64,000 nucleotides of DNA, taken from the NCBI RefSeq assembly GCF_022921055.1, contig NZ_CP095061.1:5123501-5187500 (forward strand). The letters are read 5' to 3'. Positions 28,261 through 36,718 of the stretch are shown here, piece after piece. A program made the translations under genes and the position numbers. The first letter of the stretch is position 1. Each line of letters starts with the position of its first letter. The DNA comes from Hymenobacter volaticus (lineage in GTDB: Bacteria; Bacteroidota; Bacteroidia; Cytophagales; Hymenobacteraceae). The notes beneath the pieces are model-generated. The model saw only the letters and a list, made by a program, of their open reading frames with translations. It did no database searches and was not told the origin of the DNA.

Positions 28261-29064
28261 ATGGATTACAACCAACTTAGCTTTCAGCTAGCCGCCGTTA
28301 CCCGCCATGCGGGCCAGTTTATTCGCCAAGAAGCTGCCACCTTCGACCGGGGCCGCGTCGAAACCAAAGGCTTGCACGACCTAGTATCCTACGTAGATAA
28401 GGAAACGGAAAAGCTGCTCGTCGCTGGATTGCGTGAACTATTACCCGAGGCTGGTTTCATCACCGAGGAAGGCACCGAAGGCGCCGTGCAAGCCGACGAA
28501 TACAACTGGATTATTGACCCACTCGACGGCACCACCAACTTTGTGCACGGCCTACCCTGCTACTCCGTGAGCGTCGCTCTAATGCATCACCAAGAGCTAG
28601 TTGCCGGGGTAGTGTACGAAGTGAACCGTGATGAATGCTTCCGCGCCGCCATCGGCTCCGGGGCCTTCTGCAACGAAATTCCGATTCACGTCAGCGACAT
28701 TCCTGAGCTTGGCGGCTCTCTAGTAGCTACTGGCTTTCCCTACTATCAATTCGGCCAGCTGCCAAGCTACTTGCAGTTGTTGGGCGCTTTCATGGAACGC
28801 TCACATGGCGTCCGCCGCATGGGGTCCGCCGCCGTCGATTTGGCTTATGTAGCGGCCGGCCGTTTCGAGAGCTTCTTCGAATTCAACCTCAATTCCTACG
28901 ACGTAGCTGCCGGTATTCTGCTCGTGCGCGAAGCCGGGGGTCGCGTCACGCAATTTCTGGAAGATGGGGACCCAATCTTTGGCCGCGAGCTGGTAGCCAG
29001 CAATGGCCACATTCACCAGGAAATGCAGGATACCATTCGGGAGTTCTGGCAAGTAAAAGCTTAA
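28261..29064 (+). CDS. suhB: Inositol monophosphatase family protein
   Basis: The 267-residue protein has the metal-binding motifs of the family: EEGTEG (Glu near residue 71), WIIDPLDGTTNFVHGLP (about residues 83-99) and NSYDVAAGILLVREAGG (about 217-233). It removes phosphate from inositol-1-phosphate or related sugars; SuhB homologues also act in rRNA antitermination. Full length and cytoplasmic. A repeat element lies just after the stop. Confidence 0.92.
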   Translation: MDYNQLSFQLAAVTRHAGQFIRQEAATFDRGRVETKGLHDLVSYVDKETEKLLVAGLRELLPEAGFITEEGTEGAVQADEYNWIIDPLDGTTNFVHGLPCYSVSVALMHHQELVAGVVYEVNRDECFRAAIGSGAFCNEIPIHVSDIPELGGSLVATGFPYYQFGQLPSYLQLLGAFMERSHGVRRMGSAAVDLAYVAAGRFESFFEFNLNSYDVAAGILLVREAGGRVTQFLEDGDPIFGRELVASNGHIHQEMQDTIREFWQVKA

Positions 29065-29118
29065 GCGCGAAAACACACTTCCCATGTTTAAACCGATGAC
29101 TGGCAACTAGCTCCCTCT

Positions 29119-29221
29119 GAACGTCATGCTGAGCGCAGTCGAAGCATCTCGCTCGACTCGTTGAACTAGTTTGGGTTTACCATGCTAGCAAGATGCTTCG
29201 GCTGCGCTCAGCATGACGTTC
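29119..29221. repeat. Palindromic interspersed repeat (GTCATGCTGAGCGCAG family)
   Basis: Two arms of about 34 bases (29119-29152 and 29187-29221) are inverted copies of each other with few mismatches; each begins GAACGTCATGCTGAGCGCAG. The same unit occurs at 47101-47256. It lies in intergenic DNA and encodes nothing; it resembles REP-type palindromes. Confidence 0.85.
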
Positions 29222-29362
29222 TTCTAGCATTGTGCCGGGGATGCTTCAGTTCTGCAAGCAGACTTTGTAAACACATTGCAGCCAACCGCTTTTCAATTTG
29301 TTGCTTGCTCTACACTATTTCGGAGAGCAAATAAAATGCGGTAAACTTTTCCCATCATCTTG

Positions 29363-29370
29363 TAGTTTTG
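29363..29370 (+). promoter_or_regulatory. -7 box TAGTTTTG upstream of FeoB-associated gene
   Basis: Full TAnnTTTG match, eight bases before the ATG at 29379. Confidence 0.5.
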
Positions 29371-29378
29371 CAGGCATC

Positions 29379-29573
29379 ATGTGGATTCAGACACTCATCA
29401 TTGTGCTGCTTTTCGCCGGAGCCTCCTTTTATGTAGGACGCATTTTCTGGCGGGCATTTTTCGATAAATCCTCGGCGGGGTGCGCCAAGGGCTGTGGTGG
29501 CGCTTGCGGCACTATCGACGTCGATAGGCTGCAACGCACGATTGAGGCCGCGGCTGACCGCGGCGCGAAGTAG
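29379..29573 (+). CDS. FeoB-associated Cys-rich membrane protein
   Basis: The 64-residue protein has one N-terminal membrane helix (MWIQTLIIVLLFAGASFYVGRIF) and then the Cys-rich segment GCAKGCGGACGTID at about residues 34-47, the signature of this family. It is usually found beside the ferrous iron transporter FeoB, but no feo gene is in this window. The likely role is in iron uptake at the inner membrane. The frame extends upstream, but ATG 29379 gives the family start. Confidence 0.85.
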   Translation: MWIQTLIIVLLFAGASFYVGRIFWRAFFDKSSAGCAKGCGGACGTIDVDRLQRTIEAAADRGAK

Positions 29574-29608
29574 CCGGGTATTTCACTTTCTATATTTTTG
29601 GCAACCTG

Positions 29609-29646
29609 CCCCCGTACTGGCTCCGTATAGCCGGTACGGGGGTTTG
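29609..29646 (+). terminator. Intrinsic terminator
   Basis: 14-base stem CCCCCGTACTGGCT (29609-29622) pairs with 29629-29642 (one G-T pair) with a 6-base loop, then TTTGTTTT. Confidence 0.9.
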
Positions 29647-29694
29647 TTTTAACGCCCTTTTAACGCTTCAGCTTTCCAACCGAACTCTACCATC

Positions 29695-30036
29695 ATGCAA
29701 GACAAAGAAGAAGAACGCTCACTCATGAAAGTGGAAGAGAAGCTCAGCAAGGATGGTTTCACTGCTGACTTTCGTGTGTCTGAAGGTCGCCTGCACACCC
29801 TCAGCGAAGAGCGGAGCAAGAGCTATGCCCCCAACGAAGTAGTTATCGTTGACTTCTACCGCTTCGAAGGCGAGAGTGACCCGGATGACATGTCTATTCT
29901 CTATGCGCTCGAAACCGCTGACGGCGTCCGAGGCACCATTTCCTCCGCCTACGGCGTGTACGCCGACACCGATACCGACGATTTCCTTAAGCAAGTAGAA
30001 GACCTAGGCAAGAACCTGAAGAAAGAGCACAAATAA
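29695..30036 (+). CDS. Small conserved Bacteroidota protein
   Basis: The 113-residue acidic protein contains VDFYRFEGESDPDDMSILYALETADGVRGTISSAYGVYAD, which matches a small family that databases often label phosphoribosylpyrophosphate synthetase, although no synthetase motif is present. The function is unknown. It is cytoplasmic and lies between two terminators, so it is transcribed alone. Confidence 0.8.
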   Translation: MQDKEEERSLMKVEEKLSKDGFTADFRVSEGRLHTLSEERSKSYAPNEVVIVDFYRFEGESDPDDMSILYALETADGVRGTISSAYGVYADTDTDDFLKQVEDLGKNLKKEHK

Positions 30037-30064
30037 GCGCCTCTATTCATCTGCCACAACTACT

Positions 30065-30098
30065 AGAGTGCGTCCCGAAGCAATTCGGGGCGCACTCT
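30065..30098 (+). terminator. Intrinsic terminator-like hairpin
   Basis: 15-base stem (30065-30079 with 30084-30098) and a 4-base loop 28 bases after the stop. The U tract is weak. Confidence 0.75.
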
Positions 30099-30132
30099 GC
30101 TATTTCCGCCCTGCCTAATCTCGACTACAACC

Positions 30133-31427
30133 ATGAAAACTGCTCTCCCTACCCACCCTTTGCGCACCGCCTCCGACCTCGATCCTCTTATGCAAGCCAT
30201 TGGCGATGCGCGCATTGTGCTCCTAGGCGAGGCCTCGCACGGCACCGCCGAATACTACACCTGGCGCACGACCATTTCGAAGCGGCTGATTCAAGAAAAA
30301 GGCTTTCAATTTATTGCCGTGGAAGGCGACTGGCCCGACTGTTTCGAGGTGAATGCAGCCATCAAGAAAGACGAAGTAACCTACGGATCGGTGCCGCAGT
30401 TGCTACGCACCTTCAACCGCTGGCCAACTTGGATGTGGGGCAATTGGGAGATAGTGGGCCTCGTAGATTGGCTGCACACGCACAACCGCCAACGGCCTAT
30501 GGAGCAGCGGGTAGGCTTTTACGGGCTAGACGTGTACAGTTTGTGGGAGTCGTTGCAGGAGATAATGCAGTATGTGGAAAAGCAGGGCGACGGGGCCGTG
30601 CAGGCAGCGCAACGGGCTTTCCAGTGCTTCGAGCCCTATGGCAACGATCCGCAAGAGTACGCCCAAGCTATTGCGTATGTCTCCGAAGACTGCCAGGATG
30701 AGGTAAACGATATGCTGCGCGCCCTGCGCAAGCAAACGGCTAGCCAGCAGCCGGACGGATTAGCCGACCAGGAAATGAAGTTTGGAGCCGACCAAAACGC
30801 GCTGGTGGCCGTGAATGCCGAGCGCTACTACCGGGCCATGTTGCGCGGCGGCTCTGCCTCCTGGAATGTACGCGACAATCACATGATGGAAACCCTCACT
30901 CGCCTGCTCGATCTGCACGGCCCCGACAGCAAAGCCATTATTTGGGAACACAACACCCACATTGGCGACGCCCGTTACACCGACATGCGCCGCGAAGATA
31001 TGGTGAACGTAGGGCAGCTAACCCGGGAAGCCTACGGCCGTGAAAACGTGTTCATTGCGGGCTTCGGCTCTTACGAGGGTTCTGTTATTGCGGGTAAGAA
31101 ATGGGGCGCTACTCCCGAAAAAATAACCGTTCCCGCCGCCACGCGCAACTCGTGGGAGCACCAGCTGCATCAACAGCTGGCCGGCGACAATGCCCTCCTT
31201 CTTTCCTCGGAACTGCATGGGCACCAAGAGTTACAGCAACCCATTGGCCACCGAGCCATTGGGGTGGTCTATCGGCCGGAATTCGAGCGGTTCGGTAACT
31301 ACGTGCCCTCTATCATCCCCGACCGGTACGACGCCTTTCTCTTCATCGACCAAACGCAGGCGCTCCATCCCTTGCCCACGCACGCCGACGAGCATACTCC
31401 CCCGACCTGTACCCGTCGGGTCAGTAA
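30133..31427 (+). CDS. Erythromycin esterase family protein (frameshift near 3' end)
   Basis: The family motifs are clear: IVLLGEASHGTAEYYTWRTTISKRLIQEKGFQFIAVEGDWPD (residues 31-72), NRWPTWMWGNWE, VGFYGLDVYSLWESL, and IWEHNTHIGDARYTDM near residue 275. As read, the frame runs on to 31752 over the antisense radical SAM gene. Adding one C to the run at 31399-31403 instead gives HTPPDLYPSGQ and a stop at 31425-31427, the normal end of the family, for 431 residues. Some members hydrolyse macrolides; most environmental ones have no tested substrate, so resistance should not be assumed. Confidence 0.88.
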
Positions 31428-31472
31428 GAGTTGGTTTTCCGCTAATTTGCGCAGGCACGCTTCAGCTAGCCT

Positions 31473-32495
31473 TCATCCCCACACCTTGGTGCCTTGGGTG
31501 CAGTTGCGGCACATTTCTATCTGGTCGCGGCCTTTTAGTAGAGAGGCCCGGAAGTCGCGGTACTTGGTGCCGTGCCAGAGTTGGCGAAATGTCTGCTGCT
31601 GTAGGTCGCCGAGGCGGTACTCGGCATCCTTATCGAAGCAGCAAGGCACCACCAAGCCGTCCCACGTAACGACGCAGCTATGCCACATTTTCCAGCAGTG
31701 GTTGAGCAGCCGGTTTTTAATTTGCCAGGTGCCGTTGCCAGTGTTTTCGTAGCGCGAGTAGTAGTCGATGGTGGGAATGAGCGGGGAGCCGTTTTGGTAA
31801 TCGTAGATCTGCGCGGTCTTGAACCACACATCATCCACGCCCATTTCGCGGGCTAGCTGCCGAGCGTCCTCCATTTGATGCTCATTGGGCCGCACCACCA
31901 GAAACTGAAACACCACCCGCGGCGTGCTCGACTTCAACTCCTTGCGCCACCGAATTAGATTGCGGGTGCCTTCCAGCACCTTATCTATTTTGCCGCCTAC
32001 CCGGTACTGCTGGTACACCTCTTGGGTGGTGCCATCCAGAGAGATAATCAGCCGGTCGAGCCCGCTTTCCACCGTCCGGCGGGCGTTGGTGTCGTTGAGG
32101 TAGTGGGCGTTGGTGCTGGTGGCGGTGTAAATGCCTTTGCGCGAAGCGTAGTTTACCAGCTCCAGAAAGTTGGGATGCAGATACGGCTCCCCCTGAAAGT
32201 AGAATATCAGGTACCATAACCGGGCCGCTACCTCGTCGATGGTTTTGCGGAACAAGTCATCGGGCAACATGCCAGTAGGGCGCGTGAAAGAACGTAAGCC
32301 ACTCGGGCACTCCGGGCAACGCAGGTTACAGCTCGTGGTGGGCTCAAACGACAAAGCCACCGGCAAACCCCAATGCCGTGCCTTCCCCGTCAGCTTGCTC
32401 AATGCATAGCCTCCCACCACCTGCGCCGAATTCCATACCCGGCGTGGGGTAGCTTTCGACAAAAAATTCAGCGAATCGGTGAGCAAAGAAGCCAT
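31473..32495 (-). CDS. Radical SAM/SPASM domain protein
   Basis: The 340-residue protein has the iron-sulfur motif CNLRCPEC (CxxxCxxC) near residue 57, then FYFQGEPYLHPNF and the LIISLDGTTQEVYQQYR segment. The C-terminal SPASM region has Cys residues in NHCWKMWHSCVVTWDG, VPCCFDKD and MCRNCTQG for extra clusters. Such enzymes often modify peptides, but no precursor peptide gene is seen nearby, so the target is unknown. A start at 32537 is possible; ATG 32495 (MASLLTDSLNFLSKATPRR) is more usual. Confidence 0.88.
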   Translation of the reverse strand: MASLLTDSLNFLSKATPRRVWNSAQVVGGYALSKLTGKARHWGLPVALSFEPTTSCNLRCPECPSGLRSFTRPTGMLPDDLFRKTIDEVAARLWYLIFYFQGEPYLHPNFLELVNYASRKGIYTATSTNAHYLNDTNARRTVESGLDRLIISLDGTTQEVYQQYRVGGKIDKVLEGTRNLIRWRKELKSSTPRVVFQFLVVRPNEHQMEDARQLAREMGVDDVWFKTAQIYDYQNGSPLIPTIDYYSRYENTGNGTWQIKNRLLNHCWKMWHSCVVTWDGLVVPCCFDKDAEYRLGDLQQQTFRQLWHGTKYRDFRASLLKGRDQIEMCRNCTQGTKVWG

Positions 32496-32668
32496 AGCAA
32501 CGCAAAGGTAGACGGTAGACACCAACACTTCGTACAAGCAATAGTTGGTAAGCTCGCCATCAGCCCGAGTTCAAGCATATTAGGCAGCCACGGCTACAAC
32601 TAACATATTTAGTAAAAACCTAAACTTGTTGGCTACCGTAAAAGGATTACATCTATAGTTGACGAGCC

Positions 32669-33031
32669 ATGAAAATTCAAGTTGAAGAAGGTCAGGACAA
32701 AGGCTTCCTGCCCGACGGCCGCCATACGGTCGAAATAACAGACATTCAAGAAGGTACTAGCGAACATCAGAATGTGCCATTCTTCGCAGCCCGCATGGAA
32801 AACGAAGACGGCTTTATTACGCAGCGCTTCTATACTTCACCTACGGCTATGCCCATCCTACTGTCATTATACTCCGCAGTAGGCATTCACCCCGAGGCTG
32901 GCAAGGACCTCGACACCAAGCAACTGCTAGGTAAGAAGGTATCCATTGAGGTTGGTGAACATAGCTATGCTGATCCGGCTTCCGGCAACGAGCGTAGCAT
33001 CAAGCAAGCTAGCGGCTTCCGCACCGCATAA
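32669..33031 (+). CDS. Conserved hypothetical protein
   Basis: I do not recognise a family with confidence. The 120-residue soluble protein (MKIQVEEGQDKGFLPDGRH at the start) looks beta-rich, with a GKKVSIEVGEHSYAD segment near the end. The pattern of a short domain ending in an S-G-F motif is faintly like phage single-strand-binding accessory (DUF669-like) proteins, which I regard as weak. A strong terminator follows. Confidence 0.7.
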   Translation: MKIQVEEGQDKGFLPDGRHTVEITDIQEGTSEHQNVPFFAARMENEDGFITQRFYTSPTAMPILLSLYSAVGIHPEAGKDLDTKQLLGKKVSIEVGEHSYADPASGNERSIKQASGFRTA

Positions 33032-33054
33032 CACTACCTTACTGACCATTATGC

Positions 33055-33086
33055 AAAGCGCCTCCCAAGATCTTGGGAGGCGCTTT
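33055..33086. terminator. Perfect palindromic bidirectional terminator
   Basis: 16-base perfect palindrome (33055-33070 with 33071-33086) ending in T residues, between convergent genes. Confidence 0.85.
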
Positions 33087-33106
33087 GTGTTTCGAGCTTG
33101 TTGAAG

Positions 33107-34579
33107 CTATTTGGCCGTGGCTTCAGAAGGCATCAAGCTCGTATAGGTACCGGCTTTGCCAAATGATTCTTTGATTTCGTCGATGGCGGCGTGGCTGCTT
33201 AAACGCTTGGGCTTGGTGTTGAGGAAGGTGCCATCTTCGGCGAGCAAGAAGTACGCTGGCACATCTTCCAAAGCGTAAGCACGGGCTATTTGCGAGCGGG
33301 TACCACCATTTTGGTGCACCTGAATGCCAGCTAGTTTCTTACCTACTACCAACTGCTTCCAGGCACCCTCATTATCGTCGAGAGCAATGTTGACGAACAC
33401 AATGTTCTTGCCTTGAAACTTACGCGCCAAGTCGGCAGCGTAAGGTAAGTCGCGCAAACACAGACCGCTGGTTGTGCGCCAGAAGTTTAGGTATACGAGC
33501 TTACCCCGGAAATCCTGAAGCCGCACGGTATCACCGTTGGCAGCCAGCAACTTAAAGTCAGGCGCTGGTGAACCGATAGCAAAGGCTTTGTGGGTTTCGA
33601 AATCGTGCTGAAGTACCGGGAAGTACCGGTTGTTGGTATCTATCGTTTTGAAATCGGCGAGCATAGCCGCCGACTGCTTTACGTGCCCAAAACGAAACGA
33701 CTCTTGCAATATCCGACCCATAATAATGGGCCGTACGACACCACCAAGTTGAGTTTTGGCAATGTCGTAACACACCTGATAAAAGTCGGGGAAAGTACGC
33801 TGCTTGCCATTGGCAATAGCGGTGTAGTGCACGTAGTTCAGTAAGAATTCCTGATACGCCTCACTGCGCATAGCCGCCTCATTGTTGATGAGGGTTTTGT
33901 CATTCAGGAAGTCGTAGTACGTGGGCGTCATTTTTAACCGTCCCTCAGTTGCCACAATTTGCTCCCGCAAATCCTGGAAAGTAAGGCGGTCATTGGCGTA
34001 GCTATAATCGATTTCAGCTTGCGCGTATTTCTTGAAAGCTTCGCTAAAGTGGTTGTCCTCGATGGCGTGCGTTAGAAACTTTTGTTCTTGCTTGCGCCGA
34101 TAATCAAGAAACGAAAGAAAGGCGGGCTCATAGAGCATAATGTTTTCGGGTAGCACCTGAAAACCCTCGTTCTCCACGAACTGCTCGTCCATCTCGGTGA
34201 GGTAGGTGTTGGCCTCCGAGCCGCGACCTTTGTACTTGACGCTGCTGGCCATGTCGCTGCCTTTGAAGCGAATATCCATGGCATCGCCGGGCTCCAGAAA
34301 CAGGTCGGTTACATCGTCGCCGTGCACGAGGTCGGCGCGGGCCGGGCCGTCGAGCTTGAGCGCCATCTGGAACTCCCCTTTATCGTTGAGACGGGCGTAA
34401 GTGATTTGCTCTTTTGGATCTAAAGGATTTTCGCGTACTGATACTGCCACCGTATCAGAAGTGCGGCTTGTTACTCTGCCTGTGAGCGTAACAGTACCCT
34501 GCGCCTGAGTGCCAAAAGATAAGGCCAGAAGGCCCGCAGCCAGCAGGCTCCTCTTTAAAAAGCGAATAGCGTATGGCAT
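33107..34579 (-). CDS. TlpA-like thioredoxin-fold protein with degenerate CxxC
   Basis: The 490-residue protein has a signal peptide ending GTQAQ, an N-terminal DUF4369-like beta domain (residues 28-115), a helical middle part and a C-terminal TlpA/AhpC-type thioredoxin fold (about 335-475: SPAPDFKLLAANGDTVRLQDFRGKLVYLNFW, then DVPAYFLLAEDGTF with the cis-Pro). The active site reads TTSGLC: Ser371 replaces the first Cys of CxxC and only Cys374 remains. It is therefore unlikely to be a normal disulfide reductase. It is periplasmic or outer-membrane associated. A TAGTTTTG box lies upstream. Confidence 0.85.
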   Translation of the reverse strand: MPYAIRFLKRSLLAAGLLALSFGTQAQGTVTLTGRVTSRTSDTVAVSVRENPLDPKEQITYARLNDKGEFQMALKLDGPARADLVHGDDVTDLFLEPGDAMDIRFKGSDMASSVKYKGRGSEANTYLTEMDEQFVENEGFQVLPENIMLYEPAFLSFLDYRRKQEQKFLTHAIEDNHFSEAFKKYAQAEIDYSYANDRLTFQDLREQIVATEGRLKMTPTYYDFLNDKTLINNEAAMRSEAYQEFLLNYVHYTAIANGKQRTFPDFYQVCYDIAKTQLGGVVRPIIMGRILQESFRFGHVKQSAAMLADFKTIDTNNRYFPVLQHDFETHKAFAIGSPAPDFKLLAANGDTVRLQDFRGKLVYLNFWRTTSGLCLRDLPYAADLARKFQGKNIVFVNIALDDNEGAWKQLVVGKKLAGIQVHQNGGTRSQIARAYALEDVPAYFLLAEDGTFLNTKPKRLSSHAAIDEIKESFGKAGTYTSLMPSEATAK

Positions 34580-34636
34580 CGAAGCTGAAGTTTCAGACTG
34601 GTTACGTGGGAATGATTACACGACAGTAGGACCGAA

Positions 34637-34644
34637 CAAAACTA
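34637..34644 (-). promoter_or_regulatory. Candidate -7 box TAGTTTTG for the TlpA-like gene
   Basis: Full TAnnTTTG match on the minus strand, 57 bases before the start codon. No clear -33 partner. Confidence 0.4.
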
Positions 34645-34771
34645 GCATTTGTTTACCGTTCGCGGTATAAGTCAATTCCGAAACCGAAGATAAGGCATTT
34701 AGATTGTGAAAGTCCAATCCAAATATTGTCTTTTTTTCGTTGTCTCAGTTTACCACCTTGTTTTTGCAATA

Positions 34772-36157
34772 TTATCCAAACAAACCCTCTAATACTGCAT
34801 CAAGGCGGCTAGCGGGTTGCACTCGAATCCCATAACGAGATAGATCTAGGCCCCGAGCATTAAATTGGGAAATGTACATTTCGGCGAAGCCAAGTTTTTC
34901 GGCTTCGCTCAATCGTTGGTCGAGCCGGCTTACCGCCCGGATTTCGCCACTTAGTCCCACTTCGGCAGCCAAACATATTTCGCCGCGAATTGGCAAATCG
35001 TTGAGGCTACTTACAACGGCCGCGCATACTGCCAAGTCGAGGGCAGGGTCGTCGAGGCGCAAACCGCCAGCAATGTTCAGGAACACGTCGTGCTGACCAA
35101 GGCGCAAACCGCTACGCTTTTCGAGCACGGCGAGCAACATGTTCAAGCGCTTAGCATCGAAGCCGGTGGAGCTCCGCTGCGGGGTGCCGTAGGTGGCGGG
35201 CGTCACGAGTGCCTGCACTTCCACCAACAGCGGGCGGTTGCCTTCCAGCGTGGCCCCAATGGCCATGCCACTCAAGCTCTCGGTGCGCTGGCTGAGTAGA
35301 ATTTCGCTCGGGTTGCTGACCTGCCGCAGACCAGTGCCTTGCATCTCGTAGATACCCAGCTCCGAGGTGGAGCCGAAGCGGTTTTTGATAGTGCGCAGAA
35401 TACGGTAGCTCAGGTGCCGGTCGCCCTCGAACTGCAACACGGTGTCCACCATGTGCTCCAGAATTTTGGGGCCCGCAATAGAACCGTCTTTGGTGATATG
35501 GCCGATGAGCAGCACTGGCACACCAGTTTCCTTGGCGTACTTCAGCAACTCCTGCGTGCATTCGCGCACTTGGCTCACCGAGCCCGCGCCACTTTCTACT
35601 AGCCCAGAGTGCAGCGTCTGAATGGAATCGACGATGACCACGTTGGGCTGAAGTTGGTCGATTTGCTTGAAGATGTTCTGGGTGTTGGTTTCGGTGAGGA
35701 TATAGCAGCCGGGGTGTTGCTCACCGAGCCGCTCGGCCCGCATCTTGATTTGCTGCTCACTTTCCTCGCCCGACACGTAGAGCACCTTGAGTTGACGCAA
35801 GGTCATGGCAATCTGCAACATGAGCGTGCTTTTGCCAATGCCCGGTTCGCCACCAATCAGAACCAGCGAACCAGGTACTAGTCCGCCGCCGAGCACCCGA
35901 TCTAGCTCACCGTCTTGGGTAAGCATGCGGGGCTCTTCTTCAAATAGAATGTCGGAAATGACGCGGGGCTTGGCGGCTTTGCTGGTGCCGCCCACGCTGG
36001 TGCTGGCTTTCCAGGCATTGGCCGCCGTGGTTTCTTCTTTCTGGATAACTTCTTCGACGTAGGTGTTCCATTCGCCGCAGCTAGGGCAGCGGCCAATCCA
36101 TTTCGCTGATTGAGCACCGCAGTTTTGGCAGAAGTATAAGGTCTTAAGCTTGGCCAT
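34772..36157 (-). CDS. radA: DNA repair protein RadA
   Basis: The 461-residue protein is complete. It has the N-terminal zinc finger (Cys10, Cys13, Cys24, Cys27), the Walker A motif GGEPGIGKSTL near residue 101, Walker B VVIVDSIQTL, the RadA-specific KNRFGSTSE motif near residue 263 and a C-terminal Lon-protease-like domain (LGQHDVFLNIAGGLRLDDPALDLA). RadA is a hexameric RecA-like helicase that extends branch migration in recombination. It is a single gene with 192 bases to the next gene on its 3' side. Confidence 0.96.
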   Translation of the reverse strand: MAKLKTLYFCQNCGAQSAKWIGRCPSCGEWNTYVEEVIQKEETTAANAWKASTSVGGTSKAAKPRVISDILFEEEPRMLTQDGELDRVLGGGLVPGSLVLIGGEPGIGKSTLMLQIAMTLRQLKVLYVSGEESEQQIKMRAERLGEQHPGCYILTETNTQNIFKQIDQLQPNVVIVDSIQTLHSGLVESGAGSVSQVRECTQELLKYAKETGVPVLLIGHITKDGSIAGPKILEHMVDTVLQFEGDRHLSYRILRTIKNRFGSTSELGIYEMQGTGLRQVSNPSEILLSQRTESLSGMAIGATLEGNRPLLVEVQALVTPATYGTPQRSSTGFDAKRLNMLLAVLEKRSGLRLGQHDVFLNIAGGLRLDDPALDLAVCAAVVSSLNDLPIRGEICLAAEVGLSGEIRAVSRLDQRLSEAEKLGFAEMYISQFNARGLDLSRYGIRVQPASRLDAVLEGLFG

Positions 36158-36718
36158 TCGTAGGGGTTGGGAGGAATAACTATAATGCTGAGGTGAGCAG
36201 AAAAGTTTGGTAAGAAACAGGTTTTAGAGAAAGTGGCGTGTCGGTTTTCCGAAGGCGTTAACCTTGTTCCCACTCAGAGCCACTATCCACCTGACAACCT
36301 GATTTTTACCTTCCACAAATCATCTAGCTAGGCTGGAAGCTTCCGACTAGGCTAGCTAAACAGTTTCGCTTCAGAACTTGTCTTGGCGCCAAGGGTCCCT
36401 CAACGCCGTGGCCCGATGCACTTGGTGACGGGCCGGAACTGTGGTATTTCTCAGCTATAAGGAGCCGTTGGGCGAGGGGGTAAAGCAATCCTAGCCTCCT
36501 TGCATCTCTTTTTATACAGAGTACCTTCGCCACTGCTGCTCTGCTCCAGGTTGAAAAACGTGTAACTTAACTATAAGTATGAGCTGCAGGAGTGGCTTCA
36601 AAGCACCACTGGCCTCTCATTCTGTGCTCAGAGTAGAACGCAACTTTCGCGCTGTTACTTAATGCCTTTAGCATAACAGTCAGCACCATCTTATCCTAAC
36701 GCTTCGGCATCACTTGTC
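36158..36718. other. Intergenic region between divergent radA and histidine kinase genes
   Basis: About 560 bases without a supported gene. A short open frame on the minus strand (36324-36533) has no family features. A small palindrome CTTGGCGCCAAG lies near 36385. No tRNA cloverleaf or repeat copy seen. Confidence 0.5.

Noticed and set aside
30133..31427. Macrolide resistance gene
   Set aside because: It belongs to the broad erythromycin-esterase family, whose environmental members mostly lack proven activity; there is no resistance context.
36158..36718. tRNA or small gene in the radA upstream gap
   Set aside because: No cloverleaf pattern and the only open frame lacks features and composition of a gene.
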